From positions 3,658,001-3,722,000 of the forward strand of contig NZ_CP050854.1 in NCBI RefSeq assembly GCF_017569925.1: DNA of 64,000 nucleotides. The letters are read 5' to 3'. The stretch is from Brenneria izadpanahii (GTDB taxonomy: Bacteria > Pseudomonadota > Gammaproteobacteria > Enterobacterales > Enterobacteriaceae). A model generated the notes under the pieces. It saw nothing but the letters and a program-made list of their open reading frames with translations. It was not told where the DNA came from and made no database searches. Of the stretch, positions 51,877 to 63,973 are shown piece after piece. Both the position numbers and the translations under genes were made by a program. The first letter of the stretch is position 1. Every line of letters begins with the position of its first letter.

Positions 51877-52668
51877 TTATTTCTGACAAGCGGGACACCA
51901 GAAAAACGGGCGCGAAGCCAGCGTCGTTTTCTCAATAATACGCCCGCAGCGCGGACAGGCCTCGCCTTCACGATGAAACACCTTGAAAGAGAAAACGGCG
52001 CCATGATGGCGGTTTTCATCCGCCGCGCCGCGCGTGTTATAGGACAAACGGGGAATATCAAGCAGCGCCCGGCTCAAAGTTTGCAGCTGTTCGGCGCTCA
52101 AATCCTGCGCGCAATGCTGCGGAGCCAGCTGCGCCTGCCAAAGAATCTCGGCTCGCAGGTAGTTTCCCAGCCCGGCAAGAAAAGCCTGGTCGAGCAATAA
52201 GCCGCTGAACCGGCGACGGCGAAACCGCGCAGAGAGTAACCGTTCGCTGACCTGCTCCGGCGTCAGCGTCAGATCCAACACATCGGGACCGATACGCTGC
52301 AAGAAGGGGTGAGAGGAGAGCGAATCCACCGTCAGCATTTCAACGTCGGAAGCGCTATAAAGCAGAACGGCCTGCTCCGCCGTTTCCAGTCTGACCCGCA
52401 GATCGCGTTTGGTTTCCGGCGTTTCCCCCGCCTTCGCCACCCGCCATACGCCATATAACTGGTTATGGCTGTAAAGCACCAGGCCGCTGGTGAAATAGGT
52501 CAGCAGAGCTTTACCCCGGGTAACGATCCGCTCAACCTTTTGTCCGATTAGCGCCGGCTCATACTGTTTTAGTTCAGGGAAAGCGAACCAGACGCGGGTT
52601 AATCTCTTTCCAACCATTGCCGCCGCCAGTTGGTCTGCCGCTCGGCGGATTTCCGGTCCTTCCGGCAT
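51877..52668 (-). CDS. nei: Endonuclease VIII (DNA glycosylase)
   Basis: Nei removes oxidised pyrimidines from DNA and nicks the abasic site. The 263 residues match E. coli exactly. The catalytic N-terminus is (M)[17 protein letters not shown]. The C-terminal zinc finger has CPRCGRII ... PFFWCPACQ with four cysteines. It lies 31 bases after pcp on the same strand, at the end of the pxp gene row. Confidence 0.97.
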   Translation of the reverse strand: MPEGPEIRRAADQLAAAMVGKRLTRVWFAFPELKQYEPALIGQKVERIVTRGKALLTYFTSGLVLYSHNQLYGVWRVAKAGETPETKRDLRVRLETAEQAVLLYSASDVEMLTVDSLSSHPFLQRIGPDVLDLTLTPEQVSERLLSARFRRRRFSGLLLDQAFLAGLGNYLRAEILWQAQLAPQHCAQDLSAEQLQTLSRALLDIPRLSYNTRGAADENRHHGAVFSFKVFHREGEACPRCGRIIEKTTLASRPFFWCPACQK

Positions 52669-52699
52669 GAATCGCTCCGTAATAAAAAAATCCAGACAG

Positions 52700-53346
52700 C
52701 TAGTGTAAGGAACCTCCGGCGACAGGCATATCCTGCCGCGCCAATAGCGACTGGCTGATGATAATTTCCAGCGCGTCGCTTACCGTACTGGTCGGCATGC
52801 AGGGTTCGCCAGGATGATCGACCGCCTGCCGTGGCGAATGAGGGACGTGCACAAAACCGCCGCGTACCGCGTCGCCCTGCTGATAGAGAAGATGCAACAG
52901 ACCATACATCAGATGGTTGCAAACAAAGGTGCCCGCCGTCTGCGATACCGATGCCGGAATACCGGCGCCGCGCAGCGCAGCGACCAACGCTTTTACCGGC
53001 AAAGTTGAAAAATAAGCGGCTGGACCGCCTTCAATCACCGGCGTATCAATAGGTTGATTGCCCTGATTATCCGCTATACGCGCATCATTAACATTAATCG
53101 CCACCCGTTCTACCGAGATATCGGCTCGTCCCCCGCTTCGCCGACGGCGATGACGACCTCCGGCTGCCACTGCGCCACCGCGCGATAAAGCTGCTGTAAA
53201 GCCAGATCGAATACGCAAGGAAGCTGGCAGACGACAACTCTGGCTCCGGCGATCTCACGCTGATGAAAAATTTTCGCTGCTTCCCATGACGCATTGCAAC
53301 TCTCGCCGCCAAAAGGTTCGAACGCGGTAATTAATACGGTTTTCAT
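52700..53346 (-). pseudogene. pcp: Pyrrolidone-carboxylate peptidase, broken by a one-base frameshift
   Basis: Pcp removes N-terminal pyroglutamate from peptides. The 5' part (53346 leftward) starts MKTVLITAFEPFGGESCNAS and runs to VVIAVGEAG, then reads DEPISR and stops. The 3' part in another frame begins [20 protein letters not shown] and includes the catalytic cysteine region [12 protein letters not shown] and histidine in [11 protein letters not shown]. The switch is at a run of five C on the plus strand (53130-53134). One added base restores a 215-codon gene, the normal Pcp length. It is either a recent mutation or a sequencing error in the homopolymer. Confidence 0.92.
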
Positions 53347-53400
53347 CTGCCCTCGCTTAGGCGGTAGTGGTCTGGATCAGACGCGCGATCGCATCACGTA

Positions 53401-54138
53401 TCATGCAGCGGTAACGTTAATCTGATGCTGAGAAAAACAGTTGCGCAACTTGCGCGCGAATGTCAGCGCATGCTGCCCATCGCCATGAACACAGACGGTA
53501 TCCGCCTGAACATCGACCCAGGAGCCATCGCTGGCGCGAACGCGCTTGCGTTGGATCATTTCCAACGTTTGGGCTAAGGCGAGATCGTCGCTGTTGATCA
53601 GCGCGCCCGATTGCGAACGCGGCACCAAAGAGCCATCCGGCAAATAACAGCGATCGGCAAACACTTCCTGCCGGGTTACCAGGCCTAATCGCTGTCCGGC
53701 CCGAATCAGTTCGCTGCCGGCCAACCCTACCAGACGCAACGCCGGATTAATCATTTTCACCGCGCGGGCGATGGCGTCGGCCAGCGCGGGCTCGCGGGCC
53801 GCCTGATTGTAAAGCATGCCATGCGGTTTGACGTGGACCAGCTTTCCACCTTCCGCCGCCGCTATCGCGGCCAGCGCGCCGATCTGATAAACCACCTGGG
53901 CAAAAACCGTCTCGGCGGGCAACTGCATCTCTTTACGGCCAAAATTTTCACGGTCCGGGAAGCTCGGATGCGCGCCAATAGCGACGCCGTAGTCAATGCC
54001 CCAACGCACCGACTGCCGCATGGTCTGAGCATCTCCCGCATGAAATCCACAGGCAATATTTGCCGAACTGACCAGTTTTAACAATGCCTCATCATTCTCG
54101 CCGCCTTCGCCCAGGTCGGCATTCAGGTCAATAATCAT
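53401..54138 (-). CDS. pxpA: 5-oxoprolinase subunit A (LamB/YcsF family)
   Basis: With PxpB and PxpC this converts 5-oxoproline (pyroglutamate) to glutamate using ATP. The 245-residue protein starts [20 protein letters not shown] and has [19 protein letters not shown] and [20 protein letters not shown] 54138 with GGAGG upstream is preferred over the open frame reaching 54273. It overlaps the end of pxpC by 11 bases. The C-terminal [15 protein letters not shown] segment is typical. Confidence 0.96.
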   Translation of the reverse strand: MIIDLNADLGEGGENDEALLKLVSSANIACGFHAGDAQTMRQSVRWGIDYGVAIGAHPSFPDRENFGRKEMQLPAETVFAQVVYQIGALAAIAAAEGGKLVHVKPHGMLYNQAAREPALADAIARAVKMINPALRLVGLAGSELIRAGQRLGLVTRQEVFADRCYLPDGSLVPRSQSGALINSDDLALAQTLEMIQRKRVRASDGSWVDVQADTVCVHGDGQHALTFARKLRNCFSQHQINVTAA

Positions 54139-55057
54139 GTAGCCTCCACGCCAGTTGTTCAAGATAACGCTGCTGCTCCTGTGCCGCGCGCTGGGCCTCT
54201 GCCAGCGTACAACGAATAAAATGCACCGGCTCCCCCAGACGTATTTGCGCCAGATGGTATAGATCGGCCTCAATCACGCAGGCAATACGCGGATAGCCGC
54301 CGGTGGTTTGCGCATCGGCCAGCAACACGATCGGATGACCGTTATGCGGCACCTGCACCACGCCCGGCAGCAGGCCATGCGATGACATTTCCCGCGGGGT
54401 GGTCCGCTGTAATTCCGGCCCCTGTAGCCGATAGCCCATCCGGTTGCTTTGCGGACTGAGATGCCAGGGCGTGCGCCAGAATTTCTCTTGCGCGTCTTTG
54501 CTGAACTCCTGGTATTCCGGCCCCGGCAAGGCTCTAACGCGGTTGCCGAACAGCAGTTGCTTCACTCCGATTTCCCTGGCCGGCAACCGGGCGGCGGTTC
54601 CCAGCGCCAGCTCATCGCCATCCGCCAGCAAACGTCCGGCAAATCCGCCGAAACCCGCCTTCAGATCGGTACTGCGCGACCCTAGCGCTTCCGCCACCTC
54701 AATGCCGCCGGAAACCGCCAGATAACTGCGCATCCCGTGGCGCGGCAGATGCATTTTCAATGTTTGTCCGGCGGTTACGGCAAAACGCCAGCCGGTCCAC
54801 AACGGTTTGCCATCCAACTCGGCATGGCAGTCGGCCCCGGTCAACGCGACCCAGCAAGGCGACGTAAAAGTAGCGGCGAATCTTCCCAGCGTGATTTCCA
54901 GCGCGGCGGCATTCTCTTCGTTGCCCACCAACAGATTCGCCAGCTTGAGCGCGGGTATATCCAGCGCGCCGGACTGACTGATGCCCAGACGGCGAAAGCC
55001 GAAGCGTCCGGTATCCTGTACCGAGGTATACAATCCGGAATGAATAATTTTCAGCAT
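54128..55057 (-). CDS. pxpC: 5-oxoprolinase subunit C (biotin-dependent carboxyltransferase-like)
   Basis: The 309-residue protein of the YbgK/KipA family starts [20 protein letters not shown] and has [20 protein letters not shown] and the [20 protein letters not shown] segment. The length matches E. coli YbgK (310). It overlaps pxpB by 7 bases and pxpA by 11, so the three subunits are made together. Confidence 0.96.
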   Translation of the reverse strand: MLKIIHSGLYTSVQDTGRFGFRRLGISQSGALDIPALKLANLLVGNEENAAALEITLGRFAATFTSPCWVALTGADCHAELDGKPLWTGWRFAVTAGQTLKMHLPRHGMRSYLAVSGGIEVAEALGSRSTDLKAGFGGFAGRLLADGDELALGTAARLPAREIGVKQLLFGNRVRALPGPEYQEFSKDAQEKFWRTPWHLSPQSNRMGYRLQGPELQRTTPREMSSHGLLPGVVQVPHNGHPIVLLADAQTTGGYPRIACVIEADLYHLAQIRLGEPVHFIRCTLAEAQRAAQEQQRYLEQLAWRLHDY

Positions 55058-55707
55058 ATGCCCGCCTTCTGAGGCAAAAACCGAATATTATCGCCAGGGC
55101 GCAATAATGTCGGCGGCATGCTTTGTGGGTTGAACAAAGCCAGCGAAGTACGGCCAATCAGTTGCCAGCCGCCCGGCGTTGATAACGGGTAAATACCGGT
55201 CTGAGAGCCGCCGATGCCAACCGAGCCGGCCGCCACTCTCAGTCTGGGTTCAGAGCGGCGGGGAACATATAGCCTTTCGTCCAACCCACCCAGATAGGCA
55301 AAGCCAGGCTGAAAGCCGAGAAAATAAACGATATAGCTGGCGGAGGCGTGCGCTTCCACCACCTGTTTTTCAGTCATGCGGCAATGATCGGCGACCAGCG
55401 CCAAATCCGGCCCGGCCTCTCCGCCATAGGTCACTGGGATATCAATATCACGGGGCTCGAATACCAATGACTCGCTGTCTTCCCACCAGCGTTGCAGGCG
55501 CTCAATCGCATCCAGCGCGGACTGTTGCGGATGTTCCAGCAGCACCGTCAAGTTGTTCATTCCCGGAATCGCTTCCTGCACCGCTTCATGGTGATTCAAA
55601 CGTTCGGCCAGCCCCCAGATGCGCTGCTGGCTTAGCAGCGTCATCGGTGGTTCCAGTTCCAGAACCACGCTCTTCTCGCCCAGCAGATAACATCGCGCCC
55701 GTTGCAA
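55051..55707 (-). CDS. pxpB: 5-oxoprolinase subunit B (allophanate hydrolase subunit 1 family)
   Basis: This YbgJ/KipI-family protein has [20 protein letters not shown], the [20 protein letters not shown] motif and [21 protein letters not shown]. Possible starts are GTG 55725, ATG 55722 and TTG 55707. TTG is preferred because AGGAG ends 6 bases before it and the product then begins (M)[11 protein letters not shown] with exactly the 218 residues of E. coli YbgJ. It is the first gene of pxpB-pxpC-pxpA-pcp-nei, 130 bases after ybgI. Confidence 0.93.
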   Translation of the reverse strand: MQRARCYLLGEKSVVLELEPPMTLLSQQRIWGLAERLNHHEAVQEAIPGMNNLTVLLEHPQQSALDAIERLQRWWEDSESLVFEPRDIDIPVTYGGEAGPDLALVADHCRMTEKQVVEAHASASYIVYFLGFQPGFAYLGGLDERLYVPRRSEPRLRVAAGSVGIGGSQTGIYPLSTPGGWQLIGRTSLALFNPQSMPPTLLRPGDNIRFLPQKAGIC

Positions 55708-55837
55708 TCTGTTCTCCTGCATCACGTTATGTGCTTTTCCTATGATTATGGGGAAAGCAAAAAAGATACCAAAATGACTTTTTGTACTGCCTTTTGTCGT
55801 TTTTGACCGTATGCTGTTAATAAAAAAGCGTTAACCA

Positions 55838-56581
55838 TCAAGCCGGATTGGGAATATCAATAAACGTCACGTCAAAACCATGCTGCTGAGCCAGCCAATC
55901 CCCCAGCGCGCGGACCCCTCCCCGCTCCGTGGCGTGATGCCCGGCGGCAAAAAAATGCACCCCCATTTCACGCGCGACGTGGATGGTCTGCTCTGAAACT
56001 TCACCGGTAATGAAAGCGTCAACGCCAAATCGCGCCGCCAGCTCGATAAATCCCTGCCCGCCGCCGGTACACCACGCAATTCGACGTATCTGTTGCGGTG
56101 CATTATCCCCACAATGCAGCACCGAACGCCCCAATCGGTTTTCCAGACGCCGGCGCAACGCATCGCCGCTAAGTGTCTGAGAGAACTCGCCGTACGGCAC
56201 CAGCGGTTCAATGGTTCCTAATGCATCGATTTCCAGCAACGCCGCCAGTTGGGCGTTGTTGCCCAATTGGGGATGCGCATCCAGCGGCAGATGGTAGCCA
56301 TACAGATTAATATCGTTGACCAGCAGCGTTTTCAGCCGGTTACGCTTCATGCCCCGTACAATCGGCGATTCGTTTTTCCAAAAATAACCGTGGTGGACCA
56401 GAACGGCATCGGCCTGATGCTCAACGGCGGCATCCAGTAATGCCTGGGAAGCGGTCACGCCGGTGACAATACGCCGCACCTCGCTGCGGCCCTCCACCTG
56501 CAAACCATTTGGGGCGTAGTCCTGGAAGGACTCGGCGTTAAGCTGCTGGTTAATCAGTTTTTCCAAATCGCTATTACGCAT
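55838..56581 (-). CDS. ybgI: NIF3-family metal-binding protein YbgI
   Basis: The 247-residue protein has the di-metal site motifs VHHGYFWKNE (~63) and GHHATERGGVRALGDWL (~216). The family is linked to GTP cyclohydrolase-like folds, but the reaction is not settled. ATG 56581 gives the family N-terminus MRNSDLEKLINQQLNAESFQ and the E. coli length (247). The longer open frame to 56680 overlaps phrB much further. It overlaps phrB by 8 bases. Confidence 0.93.
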   Translation of the reverse strand: MRNSDLEKLINQQLNAESFQDYAPNGLQVEGRSEVRRIVTGVTASQALLDAAVEHQADAVLVHHGYFWKNESPIVRGMKRNRLKTLLVNDINLYGYHLPLDAHPQLGNNAQLAALLEIDALGTIEPLVPYGEFSQTLSGDALRRRLENRLGRSVLHCGDNAPQQIRRIAWCTGGGQGFIELAARFGVDAFITGEVSEQTIHVAREMGVHFFAAGHHATERGGVRALGDWLAQQHGFDVTFIDIPNPA

Positions 56582-58040
56582 ACTTACTTTTCTCTGGTTG
56601 ATCGTCATGTGCCATGGCTGAATTTTTCGCGGCGGCAAAGGCCGCCAGCGTCTGCTGTCTCGCCGCTTTGTGATCGACAATCGGCAGCGGGTAGTTCAGA
56701 GAGCACGACTGCCGAGCGGCCCACCGATGGGGATGGTGAATATCTTTATCCGGCACCGCGGCCAATTCCGGCAGCCAGCGGCGAATAAAAGCGCCTTGCG
56801 GATCGAACCGCTCCCCCTGAGTGGTCGGATTGAAAATACGGAAATAGGGAGCCGCATCCGTTCCGGTGGAAGCCGCCCACTGCCAACCGCCGTTATTCGC
56901 CGCAAGATCGCCATCTAACAGTTGCGACATAAAATAGCGCTCCCCTTCACGCCAGTCGATAAGTAAATCTTTCACTAAAAAACTGGCGCAAATCATACGC
57001 AGGCGGTTATGCATCCAGCCGGTTTGATTCATCTGCCGCATAGCGGCATCAACAATAGGATAACCGGTGTTTCCCTGCCGCCAGGCGATCAGATCGTCCG
57101 GCGAGCGCCGCCATTGAACCTGCTGCGTCCATGCGATAAAAGGTTTGTGCTTACATAAATCCGGCCAGAACACCAACAAATGCCGGTAAAACTCACGCCA
57201 GACCAGCTCATTAAACCAGACAAAAGCGCCGCCCTCCCGCTGCTCCAGCAGATCGGGACACTCGGCCCGCAACCGGTTAAAGCACTGACGGGGAGACAGA
57301 ACGCCCAACGCCAGATAAGGCGATAATTTGCTGGTTCCCGCCAGCGCCGGCAAATCCCGCTGACGCGGGTAGTCCTGTACCTGTTCACGGCAGAACTGAC
57401 GCAGCCGCTGTAAGGCCGCCGTCTCCCCGGCGGGAAAATCGCGATCAATCTCCTGCTGAGGATAACTGAACGGCGTTAACGCCGCCGTGATATCAACCGC
57501 ACCGCCGCTTCTCGGCTTCGGAGCGGGAACGCTATCGGTATTCGTTTCCAACAGGCAGTTAATAAACGCCCGCCGAAACGGCGTGAACATCTTGTACATT
57601 GCGCCGTCCCCGTTCAGCACACGTCCGGGCGGCAACAACAGCGCGTCATCAAATCCCCGGCATTCAACGCGCCCGGCCAGCAGTTTTTCCACCTCGTTAT
57701 CGCGCCGCCGTTCATTGATTTCGTACTGGCGGTTATAGAACAGATGCGTGACGGTCTGCTGCCGGCAAAAGTCCGCCAGCCAGTTCGCCGCGGCGGAAAA
57801 ATCATCGCACTCATGGTAATAAAGGGCGATCCCTTTTTCGGCCAGATCTCGCCGCACCGCGTTGAGATTTTCCAGCAGGAAAGCGGCCTGTCTAGGAGAC
57901 ATATCATGCCGGCGCCACTGCTGCGGCGTGGCGATAAACAGAGCGATAACCCGCGCCTGCGGATCCCGGCAGGCCGCATGTAAAGCCAGGTTATCGGTTA
58001 TGCGCAAATCATTGCGCAGCCAAACTAAATGCGTGGTCAT
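56574..58040 (-). CDS. phrB: Deoxyribodipyrimidine photolyase
   Basis: This 488-residue class I CPD photolyase repairs UV-induced pyrimidine dimers using light. The N-terminal antenna domain begins MTTHLVWLRNDLRITDNLAL. The FAD domain contains GNTGYPIVDAAMRQMNQTGW and the DGDLAANNGGWQWAASTGTD segment with the electron-transfer tryptophans. The C-terminus is longer than in E. coli (472). It lies 21 bases after ybgA and overlaps ybgI. Confidence 0.97.
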   Translation of the reverse strand: MTTHLVWLRNDLRITDNLALHAACRDPQARVIALFIATPQQWRRHDMSPRQAAFLLENLNAVRRDLAEKGIALYYHECDDFSAAANWLADFCRQQTVTHLFYNRQYEINERRRDNEVEKLLAGRVECRGFDDALLLPPGRVLNGDGAMYKMFTPFRRAFINCLLETNTDSVPAPKPRSGGAVDITAALTPFSYPQQEIDRDFPAGETAALQRLRQFCREQVQDYPRQRDLPALAGTSKLSPYLALGVLSPRQCFNRLRAECPDLLEQREGGAFVWFNELVWREFYRHLLVFWPDLCKHKPFIAWTQQVQWRRSPDDLIAWRQGNTGYPIVDAAMRQMNQTGWMHNRLRMICASFLVKDLLIDWREGERYFMSQLLDGDLAANNGGWQWAASTGTDAAPYFRIFNPTTQGERFDPQGAFIRRWLPELAAVPDKDIHHPHRWAARQSCSLNYPLPIVDHKAARQQTLAAFAAAKNSAMAHDDQPEKSKYA

Positions 58041-58061
58041 TAATCATCCTTAGGTCACCCG

Positions 58062-59021
58062 TCAGTAACCGTAGCGCAGCCTTAGCGCTTCCGGATAAGG
58101 CTCAAAGTAGCGCTGTTCCGCAAGGTAAGCATCCGGATATTCCGCCATGTAATGCTTCAGCAAGGCGATGGGCGCCAGCAGGGGTTGCACGCCCTGCCGA
58201 TAGCGATCGATCAGTTGGGTGAGTTCCTGTCGCTGCGACGAACTAAGCTGGCGGCGGAAATATCCTTGAATATGCATCAAGACATTGGTGTGATTGCGCC
58301 GGGTTGCCGGATGCGTCATCAGCTTCATCAACCGCAGGCGGTATTCCCGCGCAAAATCGTCCAACGATTCCCATTTATCGATATCCGCCACAAAACGCCC
58401 CAGCGCGCGGTATTCAGGCTGTGAATGGGCCAGCAGCAACAATTTATAACGGCTGTGAAACGCAATCAGCGCCCCGCGGCTAAGACCTTGCCGCCAGATC
58501 TGATGCAATTCATGCAGGGTATAAACCCGCTCAATAAAGTTTTCCCGCAGTCCCGGATCGTGCAGACGGCCATCTTCCTCTACCGGCAACCAAGGCAACT
58601 GATGCAACAGTTCCTGGGTAAACAGTCCCGTACCGCTTTTGCGCGCGTTCTTTTGCGGCTCGTCATACACTTTGACGCGCTCCATACCGCAACTGGGCGA
58701 TTTGGCGCACACAATATAGCCGCACAGCTGCTGTAGCTGGCTGACTTTTTCTGCGGAAAAGCGGCGCATCTGCTGAGTGACATCCAGCGGCGAGCCATTA
58801 CTGGCGCGCAGGGTAATGCTTCCTTCCGCGTTTTTTATCAGCCGCAACGCCGGACGCGGCACCGGCAGCCCAACGGCCATTTCCGGACAAACGGGCTCAA
58901 AATGGAAATACGGCGATAATTGCTCGACGGCAAACGCCAGACGCTTATGCCCGCCGTCGAAGCGCACCGGTTTTCCAAGCAGACAGGCGCTTATACCAAC
59001 CGGGATCGGATCGAACGTCAT
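58062..59021 (-). CDS. ybgA: DUF523-DUF1722 fusion protein YbgA
   Basis: The 319-residue protein joins a DUF523 domain (~1-150; GISACLLGKPVRFDGGHKR, CAKSPSCGMERVKVYD) to a DUF1722/YbgA domain (~170-310; YKLLLLAHSQPEYRALGRFV, HIQGYFRRQLSS). E. coli YbgA has only the second domain (169 aa). The cysteines in the DUF523 part suggest a metal or redox role, but the function is unknown. It is placed before phrB, a pairing that is common in enterics. Confidence 0.93.
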   Translation of the reverse strand: MTFDPIPVGISACLLGKPVRFDGGHKRLAFAVEQLSPYFHFEPVCPEMAVGLPVPRPALRLIKNAEGSITLRASNGSPLDVTQQMRRFSAEKVSQLQQLCGYIVCAKSPSCGMERVKVYDEPQKNARKSGTGLFTQELLHQLPWLPVEEDGRLHDPGLRENFIERVYTLHELHQIWRQGLSRGALIAFHSRYKLLLLAHSQPEYRALGRFVADIDKWESLDDFAREYRLRLMKLMTHPATRRNHTNVLMHIQGYFRRQLSSSQRQELTQLIDRYRQGVQPLLAPIALLKHYMAEYPDAYLAEQRYFEPYPEALRLRYGY

Positions 59022-59137
59022 GATTTATCCCCTTATAAAAAACAATCCGTTATAACCAGCATAGCGGATCCCGCCGCGACGCAGGAAAAACGAAAGGGGA
59101 AATAAGGTAAGAAATCATAAGATTAATCGGCGCGTTA

Positions 59138-59210
59138 CATAAAATCGCCGGAAGCGATGTTAAACGGCGCCGGTGACGGCGTGGAACATAACGGCCAGGA
59201 TGGCCCGCCA
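59138..59210. repeat. Single diverged copy of the 74-bp repeat
   Basis: Between ybgA and ybfA, the stretch starting CATAAAATCGCCGGAAGCGATG and ending GGCCCGCCATAAAAAAA (shown in two parts, each under the length limit when read without the shared core) follows the unit pattern of 39601-39894. It keeps the AATCGC/GCGAT arms and a CGCCG/CGGCG stem. Confidence 0.7.
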
Positions 59211-59211
59211 T

Positions 59212-59232
59212 AAAAAAACCCGCCGAAGCGGG
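59212..59232 (-). terminator. Terminator of ybfA
   Basis: On the minus strand CCCGC-TTCG-GCGGG is followed by TTTTTTTA, a compact hairpin with the stable UUCG tetraloop, about 50 bases after the ybfA stop. Confidence 0.9.
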
Positions 59233-59280
59233 AGTAAATTAAAAAGAGTATTAAGCAGAATTATTTATATAGCAGATTGA

Positions 59281-59487
59281 TTAATAAAAATCACAGGATG
59301 CCGCTTCCGACTGCGCCATCCAAACCGGTTTATCGCTGGTTTTCAGCCAAACACGATGAAGGTAGCTATAGAAACGCGCCCGATCGCGGCGAAACAGCAT
59401 CACCGGCAGCGCGGCAACGCCGATAAAAACCACGGCGATACGGCGCAGGAGAATACGATAGAAAGGATAAGCGGTATAGGGCGACAT
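59281..59487 (-). CDS. ybfA: DUF2517 small membrane protein YbfA
   Basis: The 68-residue product starts [20 protein letters not shown], has one hydrophobic segment ([16 protein letters not shown]) and the conserved [25 protein letters not shown] lies 7 bases before ATG 59487. The open frame continues upstream to 59856 but without family sequence. In E. coli ybfA also lies next to kdp, and its role is unknown. Confidence 0.9.
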   Translation of the reverse strand: MSPYTAYPFYRILLRRIAVVFIGVAALPVMLFRRDRARFYSYLHRVWLKTSDKPVWMAQSEAASCDFY

Positions 59488-60016
59488 GACGATCCTCCAG
59501 AGGCCAGTGACCGCGGCCGGCAGGTCACTTATATTAACGATAAAATCCGGATGGAAAACTGATTGGAACTTTACCGCCTTTAGCGCAAATTTTCTACTCA
59601 TCGGACCAGAAAAAAGTGAAATAATCGGAGTTTGATGACAAATCCATTGTGATGAGAGCGAGATACCCGGAGCGACCACGGGGGTGAGGCGTCCCGACGG
59701 GAATCTCCCCTCCGTGTTTCTCTTACAAAAACGCGTGCGTTTTTGAACGCCGCTTGCGGGGCGAGTAATAACAGGCTTTGTCATCAGTCTGAATAATCGC
59801 CGTCTATTTTCCCCGGCGTCAGGCGGTACGCAGGCTAAACTTATCCGTAAATCCATGTAATACGCCTGCCGATATCCCCCATCACAGCCTGTTTACCATC
59901 GCCGCTTCACCATTTTTATACTTTTTTTACGCCCAACCACCGAAAATTTGCACCTTCTTTTCCCGCCGTTCAGTAGCCTGCTGTCGTTAATTCTTGATTA
60001 CCCCCGGAGGGGTTTT
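59488..60016. promoter_or_regulatory. Divergent ybfA/kdpF control region
   Basis: The 529-base region contains a GC-rich segment (59640-59720), an 8-bp inverted repeat AAAAACGC-GT-GCGTTTTT (59727-59744), a KdpE box (59913-59930) and the kdp promoter. An open frame on the minus strand upstream of ybfA has no recognisable protein and was not called. Confidence 0.6.
59913..59930 (+). promoter_or_regulatory. KdpE binding site and kdp promoter
   Basis: TTTTTATACTTTTTTTAC is nearly identical to the KdpE box upstream of E. coli kdpFABC. TTGCAC at 59948-59953 fits as the -35 element, with a weak -10 about 17 bases later. It would give induction by K+ limitation through KdpDE. Confidence 0.8.
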
Positions 60017-60106
60017 ATGACTCTCGGCATCCTTTTGGGCAGCCTGCTGGTGCTGCTGTTACTGGGCTATCTGGTTTATGCCCTGCTAAAGGCGGAGAAC
60101 TTCTGA
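60017..60106 (+). CDS. kdpF: K+-transporting ATPase small subunit KdpF
   Basis: A 29-codon gene read directly. The product [20 protein letters not shown] continues YALLKAENF and is a single membrane helix like E. coli KdpF (29 aa). GGAGG lies 8 bases before the ATG. Its stop overlaps the kdpA start (TGATG). It stabilises the KdpABC complex. Confidence 0.95.
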   Translation: MTLGILLGSLLVLLLLGYLVYALLKAENF

Positions 60107-61794
60107 TGATCGCTGACGTCTTTTTACCGATCGGCGGCTTGCTGCTGATACTGATGTTACTGGCGCAGCCGCTGGGCAATGTATTGGCGCGCCTGATCGA
60201 AGGGGAAAGCGGCGCGCTGCTGCAAAAATTTGAAGCGGGAAGCGCGCGTTTTTTAATGATTCATCGCGGAGAAATGCATTGGCGGCAGTATGCCCAGGCG
60301 CTTCTGACCTTTAATTTTCTCGGTTTCGTTGTGCTGTTCGGCCTGTTGATGACGCAGGGATCTCTCCCCCTCAACCCGGAAAACATGCCGGGATTATCGT
60401 GGCATCTGGCGCTCAATACCGCCGTCAGTTTCGTCACCAACACCAACTGGCAGGCTTACAGCGGGGAAAATACGCTGAGTTATCTGAGCCAGATGGCGGG
60501 ACTAACCGTACAGAACTTCCTTTCCGCCGCGACGGGGATCGCGGCCGCCTTCGCGTTAATCCGCGCATTTTCCCGCCACGCCGTTGATACTCTGGGGAAT
60601 GCCTGGTTCGACCTGCTGCGCATTACGCTGTACATTTTGCTGCCGCTCTCTCTCTTGTTGGCGCTCTTCTTTATCAGTCAGGGGACGCTGCAAAACCTGT
60701 TGCCCTATCAACACGTCACCACGCTGGAAGGCGCAACGCAAACTCTGCCCATGGGCCCCGTAGCCTCTCAGGAGGCCATCAAACTGCTGGGCTCCAACGG
60801 CGGCGGCTTCTTCGGCGCAAACTCCGCCCATCCATTTGAAAACCCCAGCGCGCTGAGCAATATCGTGCAGATGCTGGCGATTCTGCTGCTCCCCGCCGCA
60901 CTGTGCTTTGCTTTCGGCAAAGCGGTTAACGATCCCCGTCAGGGATATGCCCTGCTATCGGCCATGGTACTGATATTTATCGTGGCGGCGGCGCTGACGA
61001 TGTACGCGGAATATGACGGTAATCCGCATCTGCTGGAGCTGGGGGCGGATAGCGCCGGCAACCTGGAAGGCAAAGAAACCCGCTTCGGCGTTCTGATGTC
61101 CAGCCTGTATGCCGTGACAACGACGGCGACGTCGTCCGGTGCGGTCAACGCGATGCTCGACTCGTTTACCGCGCTGGGCGGCATGGCGCCGATGTGGCTG
61201 ATACAAATCGGCGAAGTGGTGTTCGGCGGCGTCGGCTCCGGCCTATACGGCATGCTGCTGTTCGTTTTACTGACCGTTTTTATCGCCGGACTCATGATCG
61301 GACGCGCCCCGGAATACCTGGGGAAGAAGATCGACGTTTACGAAATGAAGATGACGGCGCTTGCCATTCTGCTTCCCCCGGCCCTGACGTTACTCGGCAC
61401 GGCGTTGGCGATCGGCAGCGAAGCCGGACGCAGCGGCATTCTTAATCCGGGGGCGCACGGCTTCAGCGAGGTGCTCTATGCCGTGTCTTCAGCCGCCAAT
61501 AATAACGGCAGCGCCTTTGCCGGACTAAGCGTCAACACGCCGTTCTATAACCTGCTGCTGGCGGCGGCCATGCTGCTGGGGCGTTTTGCCGTCATGATCC
61601 CGGTACTGGCTATCGCCGGGTCGCTGGTTATTAAAAAACGCCAGCCGGAAAGCAGAGGCTCCCTGTCCACCCGCGGTCCCCTGTTCATCGGCATGCTGAT
61701 CGCCGTCATCTTGCTGATCGGCGCGCTGACGTTCATCCCCGCCCTGGCGCTGGGGCCGGTTGCCGAATATTTACAGTTCGGCCAAGTTCACTAA
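60106..61794 (+). CDS. kdpA: K+-transporting ATPase potassium-binding subunit KdpA
   Basis: The 562-residue channel-like subunit forms the K+ selectivity filter of KdpFABC. The four pore loops include [46 protein letters not shown] and [14 protein letters not shown]. The length compares with 557 in E. coli. It shares one base with kdpF. Confidence 0.98.
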   Translation: MIADVFLPIGGLLLILMLLAQPLGNVLARLIEGESGALLQKFEAGSARFLMIHRGEMHWRQYAQALLTFNFLGFVVLFGLLMTQGSLPLNPENMPGLSWHLALNTAVSFVTNTNWQAYSGENTLSYLSQMAGLTVQNFLSAATGIAAAFALIRAFSRHAVDTLGNAWFDLLRITLYILLPLSLLLALFFISQGTLQNLLPYQHVTTLEGATQTLPMGPVASQEAIKLLGSNGGGFFGANSAHPFENPSALSNIVQMLAILLLPAALCFAFGKAVNDPRQGYALLSAMVLIFIVAAALTMYAEYDGNPHLLELGADSAGNLEGKETRFGVLMSSLYAVTTTATSSGAVNAMLDSFTALGGMAPMWLIQIGEVVFGGVGSGLYGMLLFVLLTVFIAGLMIGRAPEYLGKKIDVYEMKMTALAILLPPALTLLGTALAIGSEAGRSGILNPGAHGFSEVLYAVSSAANNNGSAFAGLSVNTPFYNLLLAAAMLLGRFAVMIPVLAIAGSLVIKKRQPESRGSLSTRGPLFIGMLIAVILLIGALTFIPALALGPVAEYLQFGQVH

Positions 61795-61809
61795 GGCTGG
61801 AGACGATTT

Positions 61810-63954
<2,145 letters not shown>

Positions 63955-63973
63955 CCATTGACGGGTAATCGCT

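Noticed and set aside
59488..59856. Upstream extension of the ybfA open frame to 191 codons
   Set aside because: Family similarity begins only at the ATG at 59487, which has a strong GGAGG; the extension spans GC-rich hairpin DNA.
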